Below, one piece after another: positions 55,279 through 64,000 of a stretch of 64,000 nucleotides of DNA. Numbering within the stretch: the first letter of the stretch is position 1; the number at the start of each line of letters is the position of its first letter. A model generated the notes under the pieces. That model worked only from the letters and a program-made list of their open reading frames with translations. It was not told the origin of the DNA and did no database searches. Position numbers and translations under genes: made by a program. This stretch comes from Pirellulaceae bacterium. Its GTDB lineage: Bacteria; Planctomycetota; Planctomycetia; Pirellulales; Pirellulaceae. The stretch is taken from positions 248,001-312,000 of the forward strand of contig JAHBXT010000001.1 of NCBI GenBank assembly GCA_019636385.1, written 5' to 3'.

Positions 55279-56751
55279 TCAAGGATCTTTCGCAGAAGGG
55301 CTCAACAGCAACTCTTGGCCGCTCGGAGCTTGGTCTGCAGGCGGCTGAGCGGTGTCGGCCGGTTGCGGCTCAACCTGCTCGGCTGCTTCAGGCTTCTTGA
55401 GTGATCTCAGCTGGTCGCTGGGGCTGCCCGAGGAGCCATCGGTAGACTGAGGTTCAACCATCGGCTTGGCAGCACCGTAAGTCGTTTTTTCCTCAACTGC
55501 CGGAGTGGCTGCGACGCTCTCTGTAACTACTGTACTGCTGGGCGCGCCGGCTGACCACAAACTGGTTGCCGAGTAGGGATCGGAGTAACTAAGAGCTACC
55601 GGTGAATGTACAACTCGCGGTGTTCGCACTCGCACCTCATACGGCTCGTAGCGCATAACGCGACGAGGCGTAGTAACTTTGACTTGGAATGCTTCGTTCT
55701 CGTAGTACTTGACGGTCACTGGCTGTTCGACCGTTTCTAATTTGTACGAGGTTCTCTCGACAGTCTTGGGTCGCACCATGACCTGCTCGACCCACTCGGT
55801 CTTTTCAATCGGCACCTTGCGAACCATCGTTTGCGTTACCGGTTTTTGAACCGAATAAGGAATTTTACGGGATTCGTAAACCGGCTCCATGCGCGTTATG
55901 TTGTAGGGAACTTGCGTCTGCACGACTTCGCTTTGCAGCCGCGTAACTTGCACGGGCACCTGGGCTGTTTGCACTTGCGGCATAAGGCTGGTGTGCGGCA
56001 CAGTGACCTGGACCGGATTGGGTTGATACATGACTTGCGCTTGCATCGTGCCTTGAGACGTATACGGTACCCAGCCCAGACCGCCGCGACGAAAACCGGC
56101 TTGGCCAAATTGGTCCGTGTAGTTACCAGCCCCCATCCAACGCAGTCCGTAGCGTGTGTCACCAGGCTGATAGTATGGCTGGGCAACGTATTGGCCTTGG
56201 TCCACAACCGATGTCTGATAGGTAGTCACCGGTTGGTAGGTCGTGTACTGCTGAGTTTGATATTGTGTCTCGGTGACCGGGCGCTGCACAACCTGGCTTT
56301 GCGTCTGATAGTGAGTTTCCTGAACCGGACGGTAGCTTACATGGGTCTCTTCGCGCTCGGCGGTTTCGGTTACGAAGCTGGTCTCTTGATAGGTTTGATC
56401 AAGCCACTCCTGCTTCTTGACAGGGGTGCGTACGGTATATCGCTCTTCGACCGTGCTCGTCTCGACAACTGGTCGGCGCACTGTAGTCCGTCGAGTCTCG
56501 GTGCGTTCTTTCATGACCGGGCGATATTGAGTTACCAACTGCTCAACGTACTCGGTGTCCCATACGGCTCGCATGCGTTGTTCTACATGCTCTTCCATAA
56601 TCGTCTGCGGGATTACACTGTAGGTAGGCGCGCAAGCGCATTGCTGACCGAAGCTACTGGGCAGGGTGGCAACCATTGCCAATCCAGCGACTAGAAACGT
56701 CGACAATTGATACTGCCAGACAGGCTGCGAACGGCTAGTACACATGTTCAT
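55279..56751 (-). CDS. secreted Tyr/Thr/Val/Gln-rich repeat protein
   Basis: A 490-residue protein with a signal peptide (STFLVAGLAMVATLPSSFGQ) followed by CACAP. Residues about 55-215 and 270-400 are built from short degenerate repeats of the form basic-Pro-Val-x-Glu-Thr plus Tyr-Gln-Thr (for example TTVRRPVVETSTVEERYTVR, RPVTETQYQTQQYTTYQPVT, VRKVPIEKTEWVEQVMVRPK). A Gly/Trp-rich segment (YGLRWMGAGNYTD) separates the two blocks, and a Ser/Pro/Glu-rich tail ends the chain. The style resembles the Tyr/Thr/Val-rich wall-associated proteins of planctomycetes, so a cell-envelope role is likely (inference). The frame is open to 56880; ATG 56751 fits the signal peptide. Confidence 0.72.
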   Translation of the reverse strand: MNMCTSRSQPVWQYQLSTFLVAGLAMVATLPSSFGQQCACAPTYSVIPQTIMEEHVEQRMRAVWDTEYVEQLVTQYRPVMKERTETRRTTVRRPVVETSTVEERYTVRTPVKKQEWLDQTYQETSFVTETAEREETHVSYRPVQETHYQTQSQVVQRPVTETQYQTQQYTTYQPVTTYQTSVVDQGQYVAQPYYQPGDTRYGLRWMGAGNYTDQFGQAGFRRGGLGWVPYTSQGTMQAQVMYQPNPVQVTVPHTSLMPQVQTAQVPVQVTRLQSEVVQTQVPYNITRMEPVYESRKIPYSVQKPVTQTMVRKVPIEKTEWVEQVMVRPKTVERTSYKLETVEQPVTVKYYENEAFQVKVTTPRRVMRYEPYEVRVRTPRVVHSPVALSYSDPYSATSLWSAGAPSSTVVTESVAATPAVEEKTTYGAAKPMVEPQSTDGSSGSPSDQLRSLKKPEAAEQVEPQPADTAQPPADQAPSGQELLLSPSAKDP

Positions 56752-57518
56752 AGTGGCGTTGTTCCGCGAACGTTGGCTAGGAAATGTATCGCTCCACAAT
56801 CGGAGTCGAAATGGGCTAATGAGGCTAAACGTAATCGGCGACCTATTTGCTATCTTAATTCCCCTAAGCAATCTCTGCACCGACAGTAAATGCAGTCAAC
56901 AAGCGACTAGTTTTCGGTGCGCCGTTGCTGTATTTTTTAGCCGGTGCTGTTCGGGTCAAAAGCGCGGCGACCATCAGCCATCCGCAGCGCTTCTCAAGTC
57001 TAGTCTGCACATGGATTTACAGCCGAGCAATTTTCGTTCAAGTTCGGTGGACAGCCCGGTGGGCAGACCTCAAGCTGGCTTAGCCCGTTTATTTGGACCT
57101 ACAACCGCTACAATCCGCCACTGGACTGTCCAACCAATTGTGCTCAATTGTTTAGCGACGCGCGGCCTCTAGACGGCAAAAATTTAGTCGATTCCGGCTC
57201 CAATAGAAGCGCTTATTGAGCGTTATCGCCTACTTTGATGCACTTCAAGCCTGAGGCGTGCCGATTGTGACGACTTGGCAAAGCGGGCTGGCTGCCGCCG
57301 GTGCCCAAGGGCATGCCGTAGGAGGTCGTTTAGCTCCTAAATCCGTTGTTTTGCCACTCGATAGGATCCTTCCTGACGACCCGCCAGCAGACGGTAAGGG
57401 GGTTTGGCTCGATGCAGGCCGTATCGAGCTGCGTTTACCCCCCTTTCCGCCAGGCAGCCCGAAAAAGTACCATACTCGCCTTTACTGCCGCTGCCCACCC
57501 TTTAGAAATCTGGTACTC
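56752..57518. other. divergent gap between the repeat protein and ychF
   Basis: This 767-base region should hold the promoters of the two flanking genes. It contains an in-frame extension of ychF (from 57258) that has no family resemblance and is not called coding. I see no RNA gene or clear regulatory element. Confidence 0.4.
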
Positions 57519-58610
57519 ATGGAAGCTGGGATCGTTGGACTGCCGAACGTTGGCAAGAGCACTCTGTTCAATGCGCTGACCAGTACGCAAGGCGCTCAGG
57601 CTGCGAACTATCCGTTCTGTACCATCGAACCCAACGAGGGCATTGTACCGGTTCCCGACCAGCGACTGCAGCGCATTTCCCAGTTCATTCATCCGCAACG
57701 CATCGTCCCGGCTATTCTCAAGCTGGTAGACATCGCCGGCATCGTCAAAGGCGCTAGCGAGGGCCAAGGACTAGGCAACAAATTCCTGAGTCACATCCGG
57801 GAAGTAGACACCATCCTGCAAGTGGTGCGGTGCTTTGAAGACAATGACGTTATTCACGTGTCCGGCCAAGTCGATCCGGTCAGCGACGTGGAGATCATCG
57901 AGACTGAGTTGATGCTGGCTGACATTCAGACTTTGGACAATGCGTTGCCCAAGGCCGAGAGGTCGGCCAAGAGCGGTGATAAAGATGCTAAACTCCGCGT
58001 GGCCGCCATCAAGCGCTGCCAAGAACACTTGGCCACCGACCAGCCGCTGCGCAAATTGGAATTGCCTGAACTGGAAGCCAAAGAAATAGCCAGTTACGGA
58101 CTAATGACCGCCAAGCCGGTGCTGTATATTGCCAACGTCAACGAAGATGATCTGCACGGTCAAGGACCGTTGCCAACGGCGCTGCGGAAATTCGCTGAAG
58201 GCGTTGGCGCAATTGTTGTGCCGGTCTGTGCCAAGCTGGAGGCGGAGCTAGCCGAGCTTGACGAGACGGATCAGGCCGAGATGCTGCAATCGCTGGGCCT
58301 GACCGAACCTGCGCTGGCTACCGTCGCTCGAGAAACCTATCGCACGCTGAACTTGCAAAGCTACTTTACGGCTGGCGAAAAGGAAGTGCGCGCCTGGACC
58401 ATACCCGTCGGCGCAACCGCACCGCAGGGGGCAGGTGTGATTCACTCGGACTTCGAGCGCGGATTCATACGCTGTGAAGTCTACAGACTGGACGATCTTG
58501 AGAAACACGGTAGCGAAAAGGAGATTCGCAACGCTGGCAAACTTCGCACCGAGGGCAAAACGTACGTCCTGCAAGACGGCGACATCTGCCATTTTTTATT
58601 CAATGTATGA
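57519..58610 (+). CDS. ychF: redox-regulated ATPase/GTPase YchF
   Basis: A 363-residue Obg-family P-loop protein that binds ATP in most species and associates with ribosomes. The G1 loop is [20 protein letters not shown] at the N-terminus, with [10 protein letters not shown], the G3 region [18 protein letters not shown] and the NVNEDD segment. The C-terminal TGS domain contains [20 protein letters not shown] and [10 protein letters not shown]. The open frame reaches 57258, but the ATG at 57519 gives the canonical start of the family. Confidence 0.95.
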   Translation: MEAGIVGLPNVGKSTLFNALTSTQGAQAANYPFCTIEPNEGIVPVPDQRLQRISQFIHPQRIVPAILKLVDIAGIVKGASEGQGLGNKFLSHIREVDTILQVVRCFEDNDVIHVSGQVDPVSDVEIIETELMLADIQTLDNALPKAERSAKSGDKDAKLRVAAIKRCQEHLATDQPLRKLELPELEAKEIASYGLMTAKPVLYIANVNEDDLHGQGPLPTALRKFAEGVGAIVVPVCAKLEAELAELDETDQAEMLQSLGLTEPALATVARETYRTLNLQSYFTAGEKEVRAWTIPVGATAPQGAGVIHSDFERGFIRCEVYRLDDLEKHGSEKEIRNAGKLRTEGKTYVLQDGDICHFLFNV

Positions 58611-58769
58611 GAATGCAGCGCGCTACGCTCGCCAAAGTACGGGAACCTACGGCTGCAATTGCGTAGAATTTCTGGTCTGCCGATCCATGGGTGGTTCTGC
58701 GCCCGTCGGCTGGCCAGTATCATTCAGGCCCGATCTTAACAGGTAGGCTCATCAACCGCATTGAGGCAC

Positions 58770-59609
58770 ATGCTAGACAACGCTCCATTTCTTTCGCACA
58801 CGCATCGCAAGCTGACGATTGAAGGCTATTCGCGAGCCGCCGTTCAGAGTTATTGGCGACTGCCCGAACTGCGTATTGGCTTCGACTTGGGCGCACAGCC
58901 GTGGGATTTTATGGGTACCGCCATGTGGGCCATCACCCATACGCACTTGGATCATGTCGCCGCCCTGCCAGTCTATCTAGCCCGACGACGCATGATGAAG
59001 ATGGAGCCACCCACGATCTACCTGCCTAAACATTCGATACCGGCGACTGAAGCCATGTTACGATCGTTTCAGCGACTGGACCGTGGACGGCTACCTGGCG
59101 AGCTAGTGCCGGTCGAGCCGGGGGACGAAATCGAGCTGTCGCGAGAATTGGTAATGACTGTTCACGCCACCACGCACACGGTGCCGAGCGTCGCCTACCT
59201 GGTCTGGGAGCGACGCAATAAACTCAAGCCCGAATACCTGCACCTGAGTGGTCCCGAGATTCGCGACCTGCGCTTGAGCGGCGTCGAAATCAGTACCGAA
59301 GTACGCCTGCCTATCGTTGGCTACACGGGCGATACCAGTCCTGCGGGTCTCGATAACAATCCCGACCTGCTGCGCGCCCAAGTGTTAATCACCGAGATGA
59401 CGTTTGTGGCGCCGCGGCATCGAAAGGAAAAAATTCACAAACATGGGCACATGCATTTGGATGACTTTGTTCAGCGGCAAGCCAGTTTTCAAAACGAACT
59501 GATCATTGCCGGGCATTTCAGCGTCCGTTACAGCAGTGCTCAGGTCCAGCGCATGGTGCAGAAGAAACTGCCGGACTTGATGGGCGGTCGATTGAAACTG
59601 TGGATATAA
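58770..59609 (+). CDS. RNase Z-like metallo-beta-lactamase-fold hydrolase
   Basis: A 279-residue metallo-beta-lactamase-fold protein. The motif THTHLDHVAALPVYLARRRM supplies the HxHxDH zinc site. Other expected metal-site residues are in VHATTHTVPSVAY, IVGYTGDTS and the GHFSVRY segment. The GYTGDT and GHMHLDDF motifs match the tRNase Z (ElaC)-like subgroup. No exosite arm is obvious, so it may be an RNase Z-like hydrolase of other function. A TTG at 58761 opens the frame; ATG 58770 is preferred. Confidence 0.82.
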   Translation: MLDNAPFLSHTHRKLTIEGYSRAAVQSYWRLPELRIGFDLGAQPWDFMGTAMWAITHTHLDHVAALPVYLARRRMMKMEPPTIYLPKHSIPATEAMLRSFQRLDRGRLPGELVPVEPGDEIELSRELVMTVHATTHTVPSVAYLVWERRNKLKPEYLHLSGPEIRDLRLSGVEISTEVRLPIVGYTGDTSPAGLDNNPDLLRAQVLITEMTFVAPRHRKEKIHKHGHMHLDDFVQRQASFQNELIIAGHFSVRYSSAQVQRMVQKKLPDLMGGRLKLWI

Positions 59610-59703
59610 TTGTTGTGGTAGCTTGCACGACACATGTCCATTTTGGCGGCTCCGGGGTCCACGGTGAGGGCGATCGGCGTTCGGCTCTGGAGGGAACTAG
59701 CAC

Positions 59704-61686
59704 ATGGCAATGCCTGCGGCTGGAAACAGCTACGATCGGATCAAGCTGCTGAGGCTGATGTTCCTCAGCCGTGAGGGTGATCGCCGCGAGGGGCTGCTGC
59801 TCCGGCAAGGTAAAGGCTGGTTCCATGTGTCGGGTGCCGGACACGAAGCTATGGCGGCGATCGCCCACTGTCTGGAACCAACCGATTATCTGTTTCCCTA
59901 CTATCGCGATCGCGCATTGATGTTGGCACGCGGCCTGACCAACGCTCAATTGGCTAGTGCATTCTATGCCAAACGCGGCTCGTCGAGCACCGGTCGACAG
60001 ATGCCAGCTCATTACAGTGATCGCGACTTGAACATTTGGAGCGTCCCGACACCTACAGGCTCACAATGCTTGCCAGCCTGCGGAGTGGGCTGGGCTATGC
60101 AGTTGCAGGCACATCCCGGAGTTGTATTGACCACGCTGGGCGATGCAGCCGCTCGCCAAGGTGAATTTGCCGAAGCGGTGGCTTTTGCGTTGGAGCGACA
60201 ATTGCCGGTTGTGTTCGTCGTCGAGGACAATCACTACGGCATCAGCACCAACACGCAGCGACAGAATCCATTCAGACTGGGCCTGTTCGGCCAGCAGTTT
60301 GTTGAGCACGTCGACGCACGACATCCCGATCGAGTTTTGGCGACGGTGGCTGGTGCTGTTCAGCAAGCTCGGCGCGGCGGTGGTCCCAGCGTGATCTGGG
60401 CCGAGGTCGATCGGCTGAGTCCGCATACCAGCAGCGATGATCACCGCATCTATCGTACGCCTGAGGATATTCAGGCCATGAACTCGCGCGATCCTATCGA
60501 ACGACTGGCAGATGAACTGATTCTGGCTGGTCAACTGACAGTCACTCAATGGAAGTCGATGCAGAATGAAATCTGCCAACAAGTGGACCGCGAGTACGCC
60601 GAGGCCGAAGCAGAACCGGATCCAGATCCGCGTGAACTTTTGCATGAGCTGGTAGCAAGTGCTCCGAACTTCACTCCGCCGTTGCCTCAAGCCATTGAGG
60701 ATTCTGAACCGCAGCGCATTGTAGATGCGTTGCAACAGACATTCCGCGCGGCTCTGCAAGCGGACCGGCGGGTAGTCATGTTTGGCGAAGACATCCAAGC
60801 GCCTAAAGGCGGCGTGTTCGGAATGACGGCGGGATTATCCGACGATTTTCCAGATCGCGTTTTTAATTCGCCGCTGGCCGAGGCGACCATTGCTGGAGTG
60901 GCTGTGGGCATGGCCTGTTATGGAATGAAACCCGTTTTTGAATTTCAGTTCATCGACTTTGTTGGACCAGCACTGAACCAGATTTGCAATAATTTGGCCA
61001 CGCTTCGATGGCGAAGCGGTGGCCAATGGACTTGCCCGGCGGTGTTGTATGCCCCGTATGGGGCCTACCTGCCTGGCGGCTCGTTGTGGCATTCGCAGGC
61101 CAACGAGTCGTTATTCGCGCACCTACCTGGCATCCGCATCGCTGTCCCCAGCACGCCAGAAGACACCGCTGGTCTACTTTGGTCGGCCATCAACAGCCAC
61201 GATCCGACACTGCTGCTGATTCCCAAACACTTGCTGCGCCATGTTCAACCTGCACCCAATCCATTGTCCGTCGTCGAGTTTGGCCGGGCACGCGTCCGAC
61301 GAGCAGGACAGGATGTCACGCTGATCGCTTGGGGAAATTGTATGGAGCTGGCCGAAGCCGCTGCACAGCTGCTTGACGGGCAGATTGATGTGGAAGTCAT
61401 CGACCTGCGAAGCATTCAGCCCTGGGATCAAGCAACCATTGCTGCATCGGTTGCCAAAACAGGACATCTGGTTGTTGTGCAAGAGGATGGTCAGTCATGC
61501 AGTGTCGGTCAAATGATCATTAGCCACATCGCCAGCGATCCAACCAGTTTCTATTGGTTGCTCGGCCCGCCGCAACTGGTCTCCAAGATCGATGTGCCTA
61601 TCGGCTACAATCCAGTTTACGAGTTTTCCGCGCTGCCCGATGTGTCGCGCATCGTAGCCGCAATTCGCTTGACTCGGGAGGCTTAG
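59704..61686 (+). CDS. 2-oxoacid dehydrogenase E1 component, alpha and beta subunits fused
   Basis: A 660-residue protein containing E1-alpha (residues 1-330) followed by E1-beta (330-660). Alpha has HVSGAGHEAMAAIAHCL, the YYRDRALMLARGL region and a thiamine diphosphate motif TLGDAAARQGEFAEAVAFAL with EDNHYGIST; the usual third Gly of GDG is Ala. Beta has MFGEDIQAPKGGVFGMTAGL, FNSPLAEATIAGVAVGMACY and EFQFIDFVGPALNQI. The E1 enzyme decarboxylates a 2-oxoacid and passes the acyl group to lipoyl-E2. The layout fits branched-chain, pyruvate or acetoin dehydrogenases; the substrate is open. E2 follows six bases after the stop; no E3 gene is seen. Confidence 0.93.
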   Translation: MAMPAAGNSYDRIKLLRLMFLSREGDRREGLLLRQGKGWFHVSGAGHEAMAAIAHCLEPTDYLFPYYRDRALMLARGLTNAQLASAFYAKRGSSSTGRQMPAHYSDRDLNIWSVPTPTGSQCLPACGVGWAMQLQAHPGVVLTTLGDAAARQGEFAEAVAFALERQLPVVFVVEDNHYGISTNTQRQNPFRLGLFGQQFVEHVDARHPDRVLATVAGAVQQARRGGGPSVIWAEVDRLSPHTSSDDHRIYRTPEDIQAMNSRDPIERLADELILAGQLTVTQWKSMQNEICQQVDREYAEAEAEPDPDPRELLHELVASAPNFTPPLPQAIEDSEPQRIVDALQQTFRAALQADRRVVMFGEDIQAPKGGVFGMTAGLSDDFPDRVFNSPLAEATIAGVAVGMACYGMKPVFEFQFIDFVGPALNQICNNLATLRWRSGGQWTCPAVLYAPYGAYLPGGSLWHSQANESLFAHLPGIRIAVPSTPEDTAGLLWSAINSHDPTLLLIPKHLLRHVQPAPNPLSVVEFGRARVRRAGQDVTLIAWGNCMELAEAAAQLLDGQIDVEVIDLRSIQPWDQATIAASVAKTGHLVVVQEDGQSCSVGQMIISHIASDPTSFYWLLGPPQLVSKIDVPIGYNPVYEFSALPDVSRIVAAIRLTREA

Positions 61687-61692
61687 GTTGCC

Positions 61693-62910
61693 ATGCCTGT
61701 TGTTGCACTGCGCGTTCCACAATTGGGAGAGGGGCTCCGCGAGGCGTTGTTGATTGAATTCCTCAAACAACCCGGCCAGCGCATTGAGCGCGACGAGCCA
61801 ATCTACATCATGGAGACTGACAAGGCTACCAGCGAAGTAGAGTCTCCGTGCGGTGGCCAGTTGCTGAAATGGCTAGTTCAACCCGGAACGGTTGTCGCAA
61901 TCGGCACAGAGATTGCGCAACTCGAGGTCACGGCCGATGACGAACTGGCTGCTGACGTCCAACCAGCAGGGGACTCACCTGGTGTCGAACTGCGTGGCCA
62001 GCCGGCTGTGCTATCCGATCCATCTTCGCCACAGACTCCGACATCGCCTATACCTGGGCAGCCAGCGCCCGATGCCAGAACTCGTATTCCACCGCGCACC
62101 CGGAAGATGCTGCGCGATACCGGGTTGTCAGCCCAGGTGGACCAAATTCCTGTAAGTGGCAGCAAGATGTTGCCGACAGATGTGGACGCTTATCTGGCTG
62201 CATCCAGTGACCAGACGGTGTCTAATCAAGCTTTTGATGTGCTGCCTTTGGCGAAATCACAGATTTCACTCAATTACCGATTATCGCGCAGCGCGGCAGC
62301 CTGCATCCCTGTAACCGTCGTTGTCGATCTGGACTGGACGGCTATTCAGGCCACTCATCGCCAGCTGGCAAGCGCTGATGGTCCTACGGAGTTTGCGCTG
62401 GCCTGCTGGTCAATTGTGCAGACGATGAAAGCACATTCCAAATTCCGCAGCGCGTTGTCCAACGATGGTCGATCGCTAAAGACGTATCGCAACGTTCACT
62501 TGGGCGTAGCGGTGGCGCTGCCCGACGATCAACTGGTGACTGCCACCATTCATTGTGCGGACAGCCTGACACCGGGCGAGTTCTTCAACGCCTATCGCAA
62601 CCAGGTACAACTGGCCCGACAAGGCGTCGATCAGGCCGACGAGTCGATAACCGTGTCGGTGTCAAATATCGGCAAAGTGGGTATTCGGCTGGGTATTCCG
62701 GTGATCGTTGCCCCGGCAGTGGCCACGTTGGTATTGGGCGAGCTGTTTCAGCGGGCCGTGCCCGACGGCCAATCCTATCGCTTTTGTCCGACGACAACTG
62801 CCGCACTCTGTTTTGATCATCGAGTCATCAACGGAGCCGGAGCGGCCAGCTTTATCGGCGACTTTCGTCATCACGTAGAAACGTTGCAACTATCGCAGCG
62901 CGACTTGTAG
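61693..62910 (+). CDS. 2-oxoacid dehydrogenase E2 (dihydrolipoamide acyltransferase)
   Basis: A 405-residue E2 with one N-terminal lipoyl domain (lipoyl Lys44 in METDKATSEVESP), a Pro/Ala/Ser-rich linker, a peripheral-subunit-binding domain (about residues 135-172, IPPRTRKMLRDTGLS) and a C-terminal catalytic domain. The active-site segment reads CFDHRVINGAGAASFIGDF: the catalytic His of DHRxxDG is present, but the Asp is replaced by Asn. Together with the fused E1 immediately upstream it makes up an oxidative 2-oxoacid dehydrogenase core. ATG 61693 is six bases after the E1 stop. Confidence 0.92.
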   Translation: MPVVALRVPQLGEGLREALLIEFLKQPGQRIERDEPIYIMETDKATSEVESPCGGQLLKWLVQPGTVVAIGTEIAQLEVTADDELAADVQPAGDSPGVELRGQPAVLSDPSSPQTPTSPIPGQPAPDARTRIPPRTRKMLRDTGLSAQVDQIPVSGSKMLPTDVDAYLAASSDQTVSNQAFDVLPLAKSQISLNYRLSRSAAACIPVTVVVDLDWTAIQATHRQLASADGPTEFALACWSIVQTMKAHSKFRSALSNDGRSLKTYRNVHLGVAVALPDDQLVTATIHCADSLTPGEFFNAYRNQVQLARQGVDQADESITVSVSNIGKVGIRLGIPVIVAPAVATLVLGELFQRAVPDGQSYRFCPTTTAALCFDHRVINGAGAASFIGDFRHHVETLQLSQRDL

Positions 62911-63037
62911 CAGGCCATATTCGCGTGCCCGGTGGGTCGTGGACCTTTCCTGGAAACACTGCCGAGCAAAGCACCGACCGATGACCGCCTCGATATTAGC
63001 AAGGGTTTTCAAGATTGCAGCTGAACCTGGAGCACCG

Positions 63038-64000
63038 CTATCGCCCGCCACCGGCACAGGCACAGGCACAGGCACAGCCGGCGCAGGCACAGGCACACCC
63101 CCCACCACCTCCTCGGCGACCGCCTCCGCTACTGGCTGAGTGTTCGGCCAGCGCCTTGAAGACATCGGCGGTAACGCGATCGACGCCACTCAAGTCCACG
63201 ACGCCGCCGCTGGGCACATTCAATCCCATCTTGACGGGTTCGACCGCGGACGCCAATCCCGCCATCGTGTTTTCAGCCCAGCCGGCAAACGATGAAGCAA
63301 CTTCGCCCAGCGAGGTTCGCGACGTGTCGGGAGTGCCCAGGCTGGGCGCTCCTCCGCCGGGGATTCCGCTGCCAGTTGAAGGTATCCCGCCAGCAGGACC
63401 TCTCCATGCTCCTCCATCCATAATGATGATCGGTCCCGTTCGACGGCGCTCCCAAGGTGGCCGGTATCGATAGCCGCGTCTTGCCCAACGCTCGAACACG
63501 TCGATCCAATTGTCGTCCAGCAGAATCCATTCGTGATTCCGATCGAGTACTTCGTCGCGCAATTCGGCTTGCCCCACCGACTCGGCTTCTTTTGATGCGC
63601 GCTCGATGATGGCTCGGTAATAAGCTTGCGTTTCCTGCAAATCGAAGCCGGCCATGCGGCTTGCAACCGACTTAAACAGCCCCCCCATGGCTTCGTTGAG
63701 ATCACACTTTTTCACAGGCCCTTGGTGAGCTTGCAGTTGGTCTAGAAAAGCATGCTCGTAGTCGTGCAACACGATTCCGCGCTGACCCGCCACTTGCAAC
63801 CGTCGCTTACGATCGACGCGAAATGCAACGTCTACATCAACTTGCAATGGATCGTCGCTTGTTTTTTGTAGTACTTCCTTACGTATCAGACCGAACAATA
63901 CGAGTGTCAAGACCTTACCCAAAGGCAGCTCCAGCAGCACAGCCGCTTGAGGGGCCGTCAGACCGCGTTTGATACCGCCGCCCTCAACTGTGGCCATGGC
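63038..64000 (-). CDS. protein with Gly-rich linker and (Cys-Ala)n C-terminus (right edge, probably partial)
   Basis: The frame is open to the right edge, so the gene may begin beyond the window; the ATG at 63997 could be internal. The first 90 residues are mixed alpha/beta with TAPQAAVLLELPLGKVLTLV, which looks like a winged-helix-like or membrane-proximal segment, then VDRKRRLQV. A helical domain follows (LQETQAYYRAIIERASKEAE), an Arg/Tyr/Pro-rich stretch (RRGYRYRPPWERRR), a Gly/Pro/Ser-rich linker, a short helical segment (VTADVFKALAEHSA) and the ending GGGGGCACACAG plus CACACACAGGGR. The seven Cys, encoded by a GGCACA hexamer run, alternate with Ala. I recall similar tails in some predicted membrane proteins but cannot name the family. 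Confidence 0.6.
   Translation of the reverse strand, partial: AMATVEGGGIKRGLTAPQAAVLLELPLGKVLTLVLFGLIRKEVLQKTSDDPLQVDVDVAFRVDRKRRLQVAGQRGIVLHDYEHAFLDQLQAHQGPVKKCDLNEAMGGLFKSVASRMAGFDLQETQAYYRAIIERASKEAESVGQAELRDEVLDRNHEWILLDDNWIDVFERWARRGYRYRPPWERRRTGPIIIMDGGAWRGPAGGIPSTGSGIPGGGAPSLGTPDTSRTSLGEVASSFAGWAENTMAGLASAVEPVKMGLNVPSGGVVDLSGVDRVTADVFKALAEHSASSGGGRRGGGGGCACACAGCACACACAGGGR
63053..63097. repeat. GGCACA hexanucleotide tandem repeat inside the right-edge gene
   Basis: Imperfect tandem copies of GGCACA (plus strand) encode the Cys-Ala dipeptides on the minus strand. Because the unit is six bases, changes in copy number keep the reading frame and only alter the number of Cys-Ala units. Confidence 0.75.

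Noticed and set aside
57258..57518. 87-codon in-frame extension of ychF
   Set aside because: YchF proteins start directly at the G1 loop, and the extension is Pro/Gly-rich without family match.
63015..63473. Plus-strand frame with Ala-Gln repeats opposite the right-edge gene
   Set aside because: It is an antisense reading of the GGCACA run and Gly-rich linker; the minus-strand product has a sensible domain-like beginning.
1..64000. CRISPR array, tRNA or rRNA genes, insertion sequences
   Set aside because: No regularly spaced direct repeats, tRNA T-arm/CCA patterns or transposase motifs were recognised on reading; dedicated searches were not possible.

Overview
The window looks like chromosomal DNA of a planctomycete, most likely a member of the Pirellulaceae. 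This is inferred from gene content and not from any marker gene. The indicators are: a very long secreted protein whose N-terminus carries the planctomycete-type LEP-E-R-R-ELMAAD signal; two proteins with PEP-CTERM tails; two secreted sulfatases; a matrixin-type protease with a dockerin-like tail; a Tyr/Thr/Val/Gln-rich secreted repeat protein; an alpha-beta fused E1 dehydrogenase; and remnants of a protein kinase/WD40-type gene. Coding is dense on both strands. I see no tRNA, rRNA, CRISPR array, prophage or intact insertion sequence.

Layout. 1-8.6 kb: start of an RluA-type pseudouridine synthase (minus, cut by the window edge), a short UvrC, an iron-type ABC permease, a YbgC-like thioesterase, pyruvate kinase, a sulfotransferase and a 2-oxoglutarate/Fe(II) oxygenase. 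8.9-12.4 kb: the translationally coupled mutagenesis pair imuA-imuB, then a broken Uma2-type gene. 12.4-19.3 kb: an unknown protein, a lone response regulator, ribonuclease R, a secreted metalloprotease and serine acetyltransferase. 19.7-26.3 kb: a small unknown gene, then a complete Mrp/Mnh sodium-proton antiporter operon in which subunits A and B are one polypeptide. 26.3-31.2 kb: a 1602-residue surface protein joining a thioredoxin-like domain, a cyclophilin, a cohesin-like domain and cadherin-like repeats, preceded by a tiny upstream ORF with its own ribosome binding site. 31.5-39.5 kb: an ACT-domain protein, two TPR proteins and two adjacent PEP-CTERM genes (a LamG protein and a sulfatase). 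39.8-45.5 kb: the two halves of a plant Tm-1-like protein as separate genes, a CehA-like metallohydrolase and a second sulfatase. 46.3-53.2 kb: a divergent Tex-like RNA-binding protein with acidic and RGG-rich additions, Sua5/TsaC, CoaE and fumarase. 53.6-57 kb: a decayed kinase/WD40-like gene, small palindromic repeats and the Tyr/Thr/Val-rich repeat protein. 57.5-64 kb: the GTPase YchF, an RNase Z-like beta-lactamase-fold protein, E1 and E2 of a 2-oxoacid dehydrogenase, and a protein running off the right edge that ends in a (Cys-Ala)n tail.

How the genes work together. The clear functional units are imuAB (error-prone lesion bypass), mrpABCDEFG (Na+/pH homeostasis) and the E1-E2 pair (oxidative decarboxylation of a 2-oxoacid). 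The secreted sulfatases, the sulfotransferase, the CehA-like hydrolase and the PEP-CTERM/LamG proteins fit a bacterium that handles sulfated polysaccharides and exports many large surface proteins. Several genes appear to start at TTG or GTG, or well inside the longest open frame; the starts chosen are explained entry by entry. No wholly new multi-gene system is evident. The best candidates for something not well described are the thioredoxin-cyclophilin surface protein with its leader ORF, the Cys-Ala-tailed protein, and the Tex-like protein with an RGG tail.
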